From NCBI GenBank assembly GCA_018105865.1, contig CM030862.1:6524479-6588478 (forward strand): a DNA stretch of 64,000 bases, in the 5' to 3' direction. The notes under the pieces were generated by a model. That model searched no databases. It saw only the letters and a list, made by a program, of their open reading frames with translations, and was not told the DNA's origin. The DNA comes from Metaphire vulgaris. Taxonomy: Eukaryota > Annelida > Clitellata > Crassiclitellata > Megascolecidae. Positions 22,764 through 33,790 of the stretch are shown in pieces (within the stretch, counting starts at the first letter, position 1; every line of letters begins with the position of its first letter). A program made the translations under genes and the position numbers.

Positions 22764-22922
22764 CAGGAGAACTTCGTTATAACGTACTTAATGGGTCTGC
22801 AAAAATTAGTACGCTATACCCGAAGTATACGTTATATCCAGACCATCGAATACGGTAGAATTTTAGTGGGACCGTACATTGCATCGCGCTATAACCGAGT
22901 CCGTTATAATGACGTTCCACTG
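22764..22922. mobile_element. pogo/Tigger-type MITE
   Basis: 159 bp, ends CAGGAGAACTTCGTTATAACG and TTATAATGACGTTCCACTG, TA duplicated on both sides (22762-22763 and 22923-22924). The least disturbed member of the family here. Confidence 0.88.
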
Positions 22923-22924
22923 TA

Positions 22925-23361
22925 CAATGTGTCTAGCGATTGTCTGTGCATAACAACGCTGTTTGCGACAGAAGAGTCAAAAGCAGCGAATTGTTAGACA
23001 TCTTGTTAAAGCTTGTCATAATATGCATTATACATATTTCTATGCCTTTATTCTACATGTCGCCCTACGCGTTTCTATAGTTCACGACACTGCGTGATTT
23101 ACCAGGAATTGTTTTTTCGATTCTGTGTGGTTTTATATGACACTTAGGACCCTTTCGAATTTTGCATTTTAAACACTAGTCCAAGTGGGAAGAGTTAGTT
23201 CCACAGGAGAGACAAAGAATGTATAGTTTTATTTATGCGGCAGTTAAGTCAACGGAAAGTATGGATTGAAACCTTGTGCCTGCGTGAAAGATTTTTGCTT
23301 CGTATAGGTTTTTTTATTGTTTCTTGGTAGACTCTTGAGACATTTGTATTTGATTTCTGCA
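22925..23361. other. Intergenic, no gene seen
   Basis: AT-rich sequence with no recognised feature before the LINE tail at 23362. Confidence 0.3.
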
Positions 23362-24790
23362 GTATTATTATTATTATTATTATTATGCAAGACAATTTTT
23401 TAAAGCGCAGTAAACATGTCAATCGAGGCAAAGTCAAGAGCGCTTTACAAAAACGAGCTGTTAAACAGGTGCGTCTTCAATTGCTTCCGGAACCGCTCAG
23501 GGAGTGACTCAGTTGTGACTGTCTTCGGGAGCAGGTTCCACGAAGCAGGGTTGCCACGCCGGAAGGATCTGTCTCCGAGACCCGCTGTCCGAAGAGGAGG
23601 AGGGACAACCAGTTGAGCATTGTGTCCGGATCGAAGTATGGAACGACGTTCAATCGCTGTAGTTCTCACGATCAGCTCGGAGAGATATGTCGGGCAATGA
23701 GGGTCGTTTAGGGCGCGGTACGTCAGCCAATGTCGCTTGAACGCTACCCGCTCGCGGATCCTTAACCAATGCAATCGGTCCTTCAGGAGTGGAGTGATAT
23801 GTGCTCCCCATCTGGAGCGATAGATGAGGCGGGCCGAGACGTTCAGCACCGCCTGAAGTCGATTGAGTTGACTGAGTGGGACGCCGTATAGCACACTATT
23901 ACAGTAGTCGACTCGAGCGACCACTGGTGCACGGGTCCGTCGCGAGCCGTGCATAGCGACCGGCACGGTCCGTCGCAGCCGAGGTTTTGTCTGATCCGAC
24001 GCAAGTGGTAATAGCTCGATCGGATAATGTTATTCAGATGTTCTTCAAACGTAAGCGACTCGTCCAGGAGTACACCCAGTAGACGCAACTGTCTACTTTG
24101 ACGACTCCTCCACAACGAAGTCGGAGCGATCAATGAGGTGACGTTTCCGTGGAGTGGTCAGCCAGAGTTCGGTTTTTGACGGGTTCAACGATAGTCTATT
24201 TTGGTCCGTCCATGAACTGCTGCAATGCAGGTCTCAGCTCGTGAGCGAAGGACTCCGGCTTCCGACGGTTGACATGATGAATATGCCTGAACATCGTCTG
24301 CATAAGCATGCATGGTGAATATAACACAGCCGATGTCGGCGGTTAAATTTAATGGTCCCAGAACCGACCCCTGAGGAACGCCGCATTGCACCCGGTTGGA
24401 GGTCGACATGCAACCCATCCAGCTGACCGACTGTGATCTGCCCACAAGGTAGTTGCGGATCCACTCTAAGGCTGCCCCTTAAGTCCGTAGGACCGCTCGA
24501 GAGACGTTCATAAAGAATCGACCACTGGCCGCCGATTCAGTCAGGTCATTCACGATCCGCAGAACTGCCGTTTCTGTTGAATGCCCCTGCGATAGGCGGA
24601 TTGGTTCTTTGGCAGAAGGCCATTCTCATTCAAGTAGCGGACGAGCCGATTCTTGACTAGTCTCTCTGCCAATTTAGAAAAAATGGCAGGTTCGAAACCG
24701 GGCGATAATTGCAGGGCTCCGCCTGGTCGAGTCCCGGTCGCTTTAGATGTGGATGAACGACTGCCTCCTTCCACCTCTCAGGAAATTCAC
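23362..24790 (-). mobile_element. Jockey/CR1-group LINE, degenerate
   Basis: Read on the minus strand, the segment gives a VQCGVPQGSVLGPL block (near 24370), a YADDVQAYSS catalytic block (near 24300), FEEHLNNIIRSSYYHLRRIR (near 24030), DYCNSVLYGVP (near 23890) and a C-terminal region LHWLRIRERVAFK followed by ASWNLLPKTV. These are reverse transcriptase and C-terminal motifs of the jockey/CR1 assemblage. The frame changes repeatedly. The 3' end is an ATT run (23362-23385 on plus). Confidence 0.8.
23445..23966 (-). pseudogene. LINE ORF2 C-terminal fragment
   Basis: The longest surviving frame of the LINE (about 170 codons), covering the region after the palm domain up to a stop near 23445. It carries RVDYCNSVLYGVPLSQLN and PERFRKQLKTHLF. 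The catalytic YADD lies outside it, in another frame. Confidence 0.8.
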
Positions 24791-25710
24791 TAGTTCTGAA
24801 AGAGGTGGCCATCAGGTCGCGAGATACGGTGCAACAGTTCTATAGACTCTTTCAACAACCACATTGGCATTCAGCTTTACACTGTTGGCAAGGCGCATTC
24901 CTGACAATAGACACGACCTCCTCGATCGTGGGGAACGAAAGAGTCGAACACGGCGCTTTCTTCGTCAGGCGGGTCTGCTTCTGCTGTCTTGCTCCTTATT
25001 TCAGCGACCTTTCGATCCAGGAACTGGGATTACATCTGGTAGTACTGGCAGTACATCGTCAACATAATATAGACTGCTTCGCCATATTGATGCAGCGTGA
25101 AGATTTGTTCTGCTGCTTTAACAGTGTTAAGAGAAAATCAGTATAGGGGCCTATATAAAGCTAGTGTAGTCATGGCTCCAGAACAACGTTACACCAACGT
25201 CGCTACAGACCAACTTCACCAGATCCGACTGGGTGGTGGGGGGAAGGGGTTGGGAGAGTGTCGCGTGCTCCGTAACGGGGTCTGGCCCAGTCGACAAAAT
25301 TTAGGACAAAATTGGATTCGAATCTTGAGATTTGGTGCATATTTTCAGACTGTGACGTCAACTCTATCTCACCACCGCAGGTAACATTTCCTCGTCGGTT
25401 TTGCATAGAATGAGGGGGGTCATTCCCCCTGTTCTCCTCATGACCGCGCTAAAGTTGAGAGTACGTGTCAATGTATAACACAGCTGTCTGTATATTTGCG
25501 CTTTCTTTTGCTTCTGACGCGCAAACTGTGTGACGTTCAGTTTTTCCTTTAATCCTTGATAAGACTGAAAGCATTAGTTTACAATTTGTCTGAATTTTCT
25601 ATTAAATGCACGGTCACCTCGGAGCCTCGAATAGTAAGCACGGTCGAATGCACCGTCAATGGAATAATTAATCTAAGTTTAAAAAGCCTTCTTCTGAGCC
25701 ATGTAGCAGC
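24791..25710. other. Intergenic, no supported gene
   Basis: May hold further eroded LINE sequence up to about 24850. The remainder is unassigned. Confidence 0.3.
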
Positions 25711-25712
25711 CA

Positions 25713-25767
<55 letters not shown>

Positions 25768-25813
25768 GACTGTCTGTTTGTCCGTCTGTCTGTCTGTATG
25801 TCTGTCTGTCTGA

Positions 25814-25861
<48 letters not shown>

Positions 25862-26020
25862 TTGTTTGTCTGTCTGTCTGTCTGTCTGTGAGTCAGTACC
25901 CGGTAAGTACAGTAAGTAAATCAGCCAGTCAGTCAGACTGTCTTTCTATTAGTCTTTCTGTTAGTCTTTCTGTTAGTCCGTCCATCCGTCCGTCTGTCTG
26001 TATGTCTATCTGTCTGTCCG
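25711..26020. repeat. TGTC tetranucleotide array
   Basis: CTGT run with interruptions at 25711-25890, then scattered copies to about 26020. Cys/Leu/Ser-rich frames over it are artefacts. Confidence 0.92.
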
Positions 26021-26427
26021 TCTGTCACATGACTTTAATAGTTGACGCCACGTATCTGCCTTTCTTACTTCCTTCCGGTTAAATTCTAATAAAAGACATG
26101 CAATCCGTGATTCGACTCGGCGCATGCAGCAGTCTTTTTCACTTCTGGCACGACAGTCAACGTCAGCGAAGAACGGGGGCAACAACAACAACGATAGCCC
26201 TAATTCTCTAACCCCACCCCCCCCACCACCACCCCGCCTTCCCCGCCCTCCGTCTTGCAACTGTACAGTGTCTGTTCCTTGTCTTTGTCCGGGCGGACCC
26301 TTCGTGGCCGATCATTACGCCTGCAGTATGCTCGGAACGCCAGAGAAACTGTCAAGAAACGATCCGCCCGGCGCTGTTCATCGGAGCGTGACCGCTGTCG
26401 ACCGAAACAGCAGTGGACGCCACTCAC

Positions 26428-26520
26428 CTGCCATCCGGATGCCGGTAGATGGCGTGTGAAAGCATTTCGAACAAAGACTTTCGACGACAGAAGGTCTATT
26501 CTATCTCGACTGTTTTCATT
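26428..26520 (-). other. Possible minus-strand exon end (splice donor)
   Basis: On the minus strand GGATGGCAG is followed by GTGAGTGG, a near-consensus donor with the exon ending at 26428. The preceding frame is short (about 13 codons from an ATG near 26467). No family recognised. Confidence 0.2.
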
Positions 26521-26567
26521 GCAGACCGAAAACTCCTCCGTGCACGGCTTTGGTCAACAGTTTGGAA

Positions 26568-26850
26568 CAGAGTTACAGAGGCGTAGCGAGGGTATCCGGC
26601 GCCCGGGGCAAAGTGTACCGTTGGCGCCCCCAACACTGCTGACGAGCAAAAAAGGCCGTCAAATTGTTCTCGGCGCCCCTCAAGTCTTACGGGCGCCCCT
26701 CTTCATAGTAATGCTGACGAGCAAAAAAAGGTCGTCGCACATGTTTCTCCTTCTTTATTATGCATTTCACTTACCCAAATACCCAATTTTGGCGCCTCCC
26801 CCACCTCGGCGACCGGGGGCATATGCCCCCGCCCCCTCGCTACGCCTCTG
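26568..26850. mobile_element. hAT-type MITE, CAGAGGCGTAGCGAGG family
   Basis: 283 bp flanked by an exact 8-bp duplication GTTTGGAA (26560-26567 and 26851-26858). The right end CCTCGCTACGCCTCTG matches an internal CAGAGGCGTAGCGAGG at 26576; an extra 8 bp (CAGAGTTA) lies outside it on the left. Two copies of TGACGAGCAAAAAA lie inside. Confidence 0.88.
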
Positions 26851-26919
26851 GTTTGGAATTTTTGACCGGGGGAAGGAAGGGCTGTACCGGTTATTCGAAA
26901 ATTCGTCTTGATGCACTAA

Positions 26920-27025
26920 ATTAACTGAAGCTGCAGCAACAACGACAATAATAATAATGATAGTAATAATTTATTACTAATTATCATTATTCACCTTTAT
27001 AATGACCTGACGGCGACAGACCTGT
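26920..27025. other. AT-rich spacer with AATAAT
   Basis: Short AAT runs near 26945-26970; nothing else seen. Confidence 0.3.
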
Positions 27026-27044
27026 TCTGAGGAATGAGGCAGAA

Positions 27045-27180
27045 ATGGACATGGATTGGGTTGGGTTGGGTTATGTCAGATATTTCCATGTCCATGGTGG
27101 GTTGGTTTGGGTCAGAGAATATAAGCCCTGGTTTAAGAAATTGCAATGTATTACGGTGGGTTTGGGTCAAGTGACCCTAT
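27045..27180. repeat. GGGTTGGGTT repeat island 1
   Basis: Imperfect runs of GGGTT and GGTTTGGGTC, with the phrase GTCAAGTGACCC. A similar island is at 57010-57125. The G-runs could form quadruplexes. Confidence 0.7.
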
Positions 27181-27289
27181 TGCTTTCGTAGGTTAATTGG
27201 ATCTGAATCCTGATTGGTTAGGATTTTTAGAATGTACTCATGTCTTTGTCTGGAATATCATCTTATAAACGGTCCAAAGGTCTAATTCT

Positions 27290-27545
27290 ATTCAATTATT
27301 CATGACGATTCATACAGCGCAGTAACATTGCGAGGACCAAAGTCAAGAGCGCTTTACATGGAACAATCGAAGGAGATATTAGAAAGGTGCGTCTTGAGTT
27401 TAATAGAAAACATAGAAAACGACTCGAAGGAGGTGACTGTAGTCACCGATCCGGAAGCGAATTCCATAGCAGAGGTTTCCTTCGAGTGACGGATTTCTCT
27501 CTCTATCCGAACTTCGCGGTCTTAGACGGGGGTGGGGGTGGAGGG
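27290..27545 (-). mobile_element. LINE 3' fragment, same family as 23362-24790
   Basis: GCGCAGTAACATTGCGAGG, then GTCAAGAGCGCTTTACA, GGTGCGTCTTGAGT and a segment ending near GATCCGGAAGCGAATTCC parallel 23405-23560 closely. No ATT tail remains. Confidence 0.65.
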
Positions 27546-28424
27546 GTGAGGACGGGGGCGTACAGTACGAACCGCATACTGGATCTCAGCTGAAGGCTTC
27601 GATCGGTTTTATGTTTATGTTAAGGTTCATATGCTAAAGACCACGAATTTAAACATGAAACCTTAATGCGAGGACTTAATCGAAGGATTTTTCGGTGTTA
27701 TTATTAAAATGCAGGACTCCGATTTCTAAGCATGACGCTTGGCTGAGTCACTTGGATGACTGAACAGTAGGCTTAAATGCTTGACTGATCTTTTCGCTAA
27801 CGGTTCTATAATGAGGCGCATTAGTTTTGATTAAATGGGGGAGGGGTGGGGGGTTGTTGCGACGGTTGGGCCAACTGACGCGCAAAACCCAGCACTTTCT
27901 GCTTCGAGTCTTCTTGGAACAACTGTGAACTTCTGCAGATGGATGCAAAACTCAAGGCTCGACGCCGAGTCTTCGCCCGATGAACAATTGAACATTGTCA
28001 AGAGCTTTTATTCTGAGCTAAATGAACAAAATGCGCTCTGTTTCACTGCATTCGTCATATTTTTCTACAATTTTCTTGGCAATACGGCTGCGCCCCTGTC
28101 TTGTACATATCCCTGGCTGCGCCCTAGCGTTAGTCTTCCTAAGCTTCCCGCGTGTATACGGTAGTTCTACTTGTCATGCGAATGTCGCTATCAAAAGTTC
28201 CATAGCTCTAACCCTAACCTCCTCCTCTCCCTCGACCTCCTCTTCCTCCTCGTCCTCTTTCTCATGCTCCTCCTCGTACTCCTCCTGCCCTCGTATTCCT
28301 CCTCCTCCTTCTTCTCCTCCTCCTGCTTCTTTTCCCCTGCCTATTTTGCCCCGTGGATCAACCCCTTCTTAGTGTTAAAGGTCTTCTCAAACACCGCCCA
28401 AAGATGTATGCTTATGATAATCAC
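27546..28424. other. Intergenic with CTCCTC run
   Basis: A CCT/TCC-rich tract occupies about 28215-28330. No coding frame supported. Confidence 0.35.
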
Positions 28425-28666
28425 CATTGGCATAGCCAGGGGAACGGGGGCCTCGGCCCCTATTCGGGCTGCGACCGATCGTGAGATTCGTCTAAAACCG
28501 GTGAGTAGCTGGGGGAGGGGGGGTAAGGTAGGGGCAGGATCAGATCGAGGAGAACGCGTGAGACTTCAAAGTTCCTGAAACGATTTTTTGCTCGTCAACG
28601 TGCACCTATAGCCTAGGCCGGAAATATAAATGTGCCCCCTATTTTGGATTCCTGGCTGCGCCACTG
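28425..28666. mobile_element. hAT-type MITE, CAGTGGCGTAGCCAGG family
   Basis: 242 bp bounded by CATTGGCATAGCCAGGGG and CCTGGCTGCGCCACTG, flanked by an exact 8-bp duplication ATAATCAC (28417-28424 and 28667-28674). Contains CGATTTTTTGCTCGTCA. Confidence 0.9.
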
Positions 28667-29490
28667 ATAATCACTGTCTAAAGTGTCTATACAAATCGAA
28701 TGTTGTCTAACCATTCTATTCAAATTTCGATCTGAAATACCTGAGCGTGAATTTAGATATTTCACAGAGATCAGTTTCCTCTGAGTTCTGAGTCAGCTCA
28801 CTGTAATCTCCACTTCGATTGCTGCATCGTCCCATTTCTACGCTCGCCTATTGGCCAATCAGCTGCTGGTTCGTCCTATGGCCTGACCCCATAGAAATAT
28901 GATTCTTTAACCATGCATATTTTAAGTCTACATCGTGACTTGTGTAGAGAGTCTACCGTAAGCAGTTCGACCAAAATCCCCTTCATGCGTCTACTGCATG
29001 CCTAAAGTCATCTTCTCCTTGTTCCTTCTTCATGAGGCGACAGCATGAATTTCTTTCCTCCAACAATGTCGATCTTGTGCTTTCCTGACTGCCGCAGACA
29101 TTTTCAGTCCTGTCCACTCCTCCTCCTCCTCTTCCTCCCTCTACTCCTCTTCTTCTTCTTCTTCTTCCTCCTCCTCCTCCTCCTAATACTACCTATGTGT
29201 TATATCTTAAATCGATTTATGTATTACTATATAAATATATATATATATATACAGGGTGTCTCTGGATAAAAAAACCAGCAGAAAAACTATGACTTCTTAA
29301 AAATTCCTAAATATACTTCTATCAAATTTTCCAAACGTGTACAGCACATATTTCCCCACATTTATGCTTATTTCATCTCACATTTGCATGTAAGGTGCCC
29401 ATATTGTGAGATATCAAAGTCAAACTTAGATTTTTACAACTCAGTCGCAGCATGACAGGCCTAAATATCTAGCTTAACACAAATTTGATT
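28667..29490. other. Intergenic with pyrimidine tract and one TIR
   Basis: CTCCTC/CTTCTT tract at 29115-29185. After a TA run (29235-29253) comes ACAGGGTGTCTCTGG, a mariner-like terminus with no partner seen. Confidence 0.45.
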
Positions 29491-29500
29491 TCATGTCAAT

Positions 29501-29504
29501 GTTG

Positions 29505-29573
<69 letters not shown>

Positions 29574-29601
29574 TATATATATATATAATTATATATATAT
29601 G
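29501..29601. repeat. GTA microsatellite and TA run
   Basis: (GTA)23 or so at 29503-29572, then TATATA to 29600. Confidence 0.95.
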
Positions 29602-29869
29602 ACTTAGAGAGTGCTGACACTTATGAGGCCATTGCTTAGAGGAACAGAATACACTAAAATAGAAACAGACATTGACATCTCCGCATTTCCTCCGCGTAGC
29701 CATTCCTGGTCCTAAGCGGTTTCTCGTATGTCAGTAAATGCTAAGGCGTCAATCCTTCATACACTCCAAGTCAATGCAAAACGCGACATGCGTGTCACGT
29801 CGAAGAGGTCACCGGGGTCACGTCGATGATTATTTAAAACCATCGACCCTGTGACTCAGAGAGAAAGAG

Positions 29870-29925
<56 letters not shown>

Positions 29926-30006
29926 CACGAGAGACTCTGAGAGAGAGGAGAGAGTGACAAAGACACACACAGAGCCTGAGTAAGAGAGAGGATGCGACTC
30001 AAAGAA

Positions 30007-30039
<33 letters not shown>

Positions 30040-30146
30040 CAAACAGACAAACAGAGACAGACAGACAGAGACAGACAGACATACATACAGACAGACATAC
30101 AGACAGACAGAGACAGACAGAGACAGACAGAGACAGACAGACAGAC
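29870..30146. repeat. GA and GACA microsatellite cluster
   Basis: GA run (29873-29920), mixed GAGA, then ACAGACAG tetranucleotides (30036-30146). Open frames across it are artefacts. Confidence 0.95.
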
Positions 30147-30807
30147 GGAGGCCGGAAGTATGCACAGCGATAAGTGAATCCTCCTTTTCGTCGGAGGCAA
30201 TATTCTTACGAATCTGATTTCTGCGGATGACAGGGCGCTAGATAAGAGTGACGGATGCGGAACACATGATTCGTTCGATTGCCGAGGAGTGTCAGTCAGA
30301 CACTAATTGGGGCGACGCTTCTTCTGCTGCGTCATGATTTATGCCAACGTCGGTCGCGGCATGATATTGTTGATGGGCGCTTGTTGATTACGGAAGGCCA
30401 CGCCATTAACGAGGGAAGCGAAGGAGGCGGGGGGAGGGGGGGGAGGGGGGGGGCGGGCCACTCGTGCCACCGCGAAAGAGAGTTCGGATGAATTACAGGA
30501 AAGACGGTGCGGGGCTCAAAGCAGACAACTTCCGCTGTCGGGCTCTTGGGAGATGTCTGTGGAGGACTTCGGAGGTCACGAAGGTCAAGGGCAACGAGGT
30601 CAAGACATTGGACGCTGAAAAACAACCTGCCGTGTGTGTGTGTGTGTGTGTGTGCGTGGGTGGGTGTGTAACATTGGATAAACAAGCACAGAAGGAACTG
30701 CGGAAGTCACGTGACTTGTGTTATTTCGAATTCGTCTTCAGTTTACGGTTCCGATCAAAATTTTAATCGACACACAAAAAATAGCCAAGCCCTGAAAAGC
30801 TGAATAT
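30147..30807. other. Intergenic with G-rich tract and TG run
   Basis: A G-tract at 30428-30460 and (TG)11 at about 30632-30653. No gene supported. Confidence 0.35.
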
Positions 30808-31050
30808 TTATAATATTAAGATTCTTGCTCTGTTTGTCCAGTTTGTCTGTTACCTTCAAGCGTTCTGATTGGTCACCAATCGACGTTGCGAAGTCGAATG
30901 CGTAACCTCTGTCCTGGGCTGTGCACGAGGCTGTTGCCATTGACAACCATTGTCTATTGTTTAATCAAAACTGTGTAACAATCGAATTGCGTAACCTCTG
31001 TCCTGGGCTGTGGGAGGCTGTTGCCATTGACAACCATTGTCTATTATTTT
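30808..31050 (+). mobile_element. Helitron-like element, 5' part, with internal duplication
   Basis: ATATTAAGATTCTTGCTCTG and GTTACCTTCAAGCGTTCTGATTGG match the left ends at 6230 and 31945. About 65 bp beginning GCGTAACCTCTGTCCTGGGC is then repeated in tandem (30900-30960 and 30989-31048). The matching right end may be the GCGAGCGAAGCGAGC at about 31928, which would enclose the pyrimidine tract. Confidence 0.45.
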
Positions 31051-31084
31051 CTAATCAACGGAGCGTTCAAGCGTCTTAATTGCA

Positions 31085-31370
31085 GCTCAAAACCCCGTTC
31101 CCTTTCCCCTCCCCATCCCTCTCTCAAACAAACCCCCCTCCCTCCCCACCTTTTATCCCCACCCTCTTTCCACCCCCTCCCCTCCCAACCCCTTCCTCCC
31201 TCCCTACCCACCAAACTCTCTCCCCCTCCCTCCCAACCCCCAAACCCTCTCCCAACCCTCTTCCTCCACCCCTCTTCCCAACCCCTTCCCTCCCAACCCT
31301 CTCCCAACCCTCTTCCCCCCCCTCTCCCCATCCCTCTTTCACCCCCTCTCCCCATCCATCTCAACCAACC
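31085..31370. repeat. Long polypyrimidine tract (CCCTCTCC-rich)
   Basis: About 285 bp almost without purines except for scattered A, built from CCCAACCCTCT / CCCCTCCC units. Open frames here are Pro/Ser or Gly/Arg artefacts. Confidence 0.85.
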
Positions 31371-31423
31371 ATCCCTTTGGTTGAGCTTGGCTGTGTGCCT
31401 CCGGAATATACCCCCTTTCCCTC

Positions 31424-31546
31424 CCGAAATCTACCGCAATTTGACGCAAATGTGCAACGTCATGCCCTATAGCATTTTGAGATTTTTGCATAACTACGGA
31501 AATCTACCGCAATCTGACGCAAATGTGCAACGTCATGCCTTATAGA
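31424..31546. repeat. Tandem duplication of about 48 bp
   Basis: GAAATCTACCGCAATTTGAC onward, through GTGCAACGTCATGCC and TATAG, occurs at about 31425-31473 and again at about 31499-31546. Confidence 0.85.
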
Positions 31547-31944
31547 TTAGCATTATGAGTTTCAAATGTTCCGTTTAGTACTTTAAACTTTAAAGGTCCC
31601 TTTTTATAATTCCTTACGTTTCTATCGATTCCGGAAATTTTTATCCTCGGGTTTCTTACAAAGGAATTAATTATTCATCGATTATTAAAATTAAATGCAT
31701 GTTTGTGCAGCGCCGATTGGTGAATAGGAGCTTCGTATAGCACCTATATCTCAGCGGTTATAAACGTTAGAAAGACGCGGCTACGCTTCGCTTAAGGCTA
31801 ATTTTATAGAGCACATTTAGGCCCGATTTGTGTAAGCAGTTGATGTTTAATTTGTTTGTTGGAATATTCGTTGCCTCGAACGAAGCGAGCCTTGACTGAG
31901 CGAAGAGAGAAGCTGCGAGCGAAGCAGTGCGAGCGAAGCGAGCA
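31547..31944. other. Intergenic, ending in GCGAGCGAAGCGAGC repeats
   Basis: 31860-31944 contains several AGCGAAGC/GCGAGCGAAG phrases like those next to the Helitron-like 3' terminus. No gene. Confidence 0.4.
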
Positions 31945-32264
31945 ATAATATTAAGATCCTTGCTCTGTATGTCTGTTACCTTCAAGCGTTCTGATTGGTT
32001 GGCTGTGTGACGTTCTCATTCGTTACCTTCAAGCGTTCTGATTGGTTAGCTGGGTGAGCGTTCTGATTGGTCGTTCTGGAATCTTAGGCTTCGCGAAGCG
32101 AAATGCGACGCGAAGCGAACGGCCACGCGAAGCGAACGGTCAAGCGCTGAGCGTCAGAGCTATATGGCGTATGTACGCCAAAACGTTGTTCAGCAGCATG
32201 AATTCAATGATTGGGTTTTAGTATCCTGCGCTGCGAGCCCGAGCGCAAAAGCATCTTTCTAGTA
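31945..32264 (+). mobile_element. Helitron-like element, apparently complete, non-autonomous
   Basis: Begins near ATATTAAGATCCTTGCTCTG and ends ATCTTTCTAG before T. A 6-bp stem (TGCGCT / AGCGCA, 9-nt loop) lies about 13 bases before CTAG, as in Helitrons. The middle holds GCGAAGCGAA repeats (32090-32140). No protein frame. This copy shows the sequence that the RTE LINE interrupts at 6655-8158. Confidence 0.55.
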
Positions 32265-32412
32265 TACGTAAAAATTTCACAATCCATCTTTCTCCCATGT
32301 GTACCCCAAGATTATTATCCGATAAAACTTCGATATAATTACTTTTTGTCTTTCAGTAATATAATTAATGGGTTTAGCATTAATTTATAGATAATCAGAC
32401 AATCAGTTGTCA

Positions 32413-32570
32413 TCAGTGGCTTCTATCTGCTTCCATTAAAACTAGCTTCTATTAGGCCTCAAGGCTCGAGCCCGGAGCCCCTCCACTTTTTCACTTGTTG
32501 AGAAACTACCATAGGGAAGGGGAAAGTATAGGGGATGGACCCCCACTTTTCATCCAAGTTTACATCAGTG
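32413..32570. mobile_element. Small TIR element, family of 9311-9438
   Basis: ACTAGCTTCTATTAGGCCTC, then AACTACCATAGGGAAGG and CATCCAAGTTTACATCAGTG match the 9311-9438 element in order. Exact ends are not clear. Confidence 0.55.
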
Positions 32571-32737
32571 ACCGCGCCCTTTATAATTAGGCCTAGACGT
32601 TTGGCTAAGGTTGATACGCATTGCACTATATCACTTGCACTTAGTGCTGTTTCGAACAAGAAGAAATTGGGCTTATATAGGTACCGGCCATTTCCTCTTT
32701 CTTTTAAGTTATTTTTTCGATCGCTGTGCTACAAAAT

Positions 32738-32890
32738 GGGGCCCTGGAAATTGCTTACCTCGGGGGTCCATCGGTCACACCCTCGCCGTTGCATGCAAGA
32801 TTCCTACTAAATTTGTTTAGTTATTAAGCCGTGGTCATGTTTTGACGCATTTCACTAGAAAAACTATAATATATAATTACAAATTACAAA
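32738..32890. repeat. Dispersed repeat, also at 43396-43545
   Basis: GGGGCCCTGGAAATTGCTTAC, GGGGGTCCATCGGTCAC, then an AT-rich segment with GACGCATTTCACTAGA; the same order occurs at 43396-43545. Confidence 0.7.
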
Positions 32891-33371
32891 AATATTAGCA
32901 TTTGAAGGCCCTTGAATTTTCCCATACCATTATGAGGCCTATAGAATGTTTTAATTAAACTTAACACTTCTACGTGGGAGACTTAGGAGAAGTGGAGAGA
33001 GCATTATAGTTCCCAAAGTAGATAACGATGACTGGTCGCCAGAGAACGTAAGTATAGCGTCTGACTTTGCTGCACAAGAAATTTTCCCTGCAGTCTGTAT
33101 GCGCAATATGCAGCCAGTTTTGATGTTCTCCGTTGTCTGTCCCAATTATTACCGTCGTCGCTTGTCTGTTAGCATGCTAATTTTGCCACAGACTGGGAAG
33201 AGTAGCGAGCTTTAGAAGTACTTAGAATCTCGTATCGGGGACAAATTGTCGACGAAGAGAGGTTACAAGTTCAAAGGCTGCGTCCGTAATCCGCCGATTG
33301 CAACCGATTTGCTGCTTTAAATGTGACAGCCAACGTTATTCAAATACCATCAGAATGCATATAGGCTGTAT
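32891..33371. other. Intergenic, no gene seen
   Basis: Unique AT-rich sequence with no recognised feature. Confidence 0.3.
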
Positions 33372-33540
33372 CAGGGTTTAATCTAGGCCGTTTACGTGGG
33401 AAAATTGCCCTTTCCCCCGGAAATTTCAAATTCCCCTCGGAAATTTTGACATACTACATTAACTAACAGCAGCCCCCTAGCTGCCTCCCACTCTGGCCTT
33501 GTCGGTTCCCCCCGGAGTCCAGAGTCTAGATTAAACGCTG
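33372..33540. mobile_element. hAT-type MITE, CAGGGTTTAATCTAG family
   Basis: 169 bp, ends CAGGGTTTAATCTAG and CTAGATTAAACGCTG, 8-bp duplication with one mismatch (GGCTGTAT 33364-33371, GGTTGTAT 33541-33548). Inverted relative at 40990-41175. Confidence 0.9.
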
Positions 33541-33671
33541 GGTTGTATGCCCAAGAAGAAAAAAACCGACAGTTTTTTCTTCGTTGCCCGTGTTGACTTT
33601 CAGTATGTCATGCTTATTTTCCTGTTTGGGTCTCCGAATTAAAGCATGATTCAGCCAGTTTACACAGCTCA

Positions 33672-33673
33672 CC

Positions 33674-33708
<35 letters not shown>

Positions 33709-33745
33709 GTCTGTCTCTGTCTCTGTCTCTCTGTCTCTCTCTCTG

Positions 33746-33778
<33 letters not shown>

Positions 33779-33790
33779 CTATCTCTATCT
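33672..33790. repeat. TGTC, CT and ATCT microsatellites
   Basis: CTGT run, then CTCT, then ATCT tetranucleotides in succession. Confidence 0.95.

Noticed and set aside
31021..31545. Pro-rich protein of 174 codons and Gly/Arg-rich minus frames.
   Set aside because: Entirely a translation of the polypyrimidine tract.
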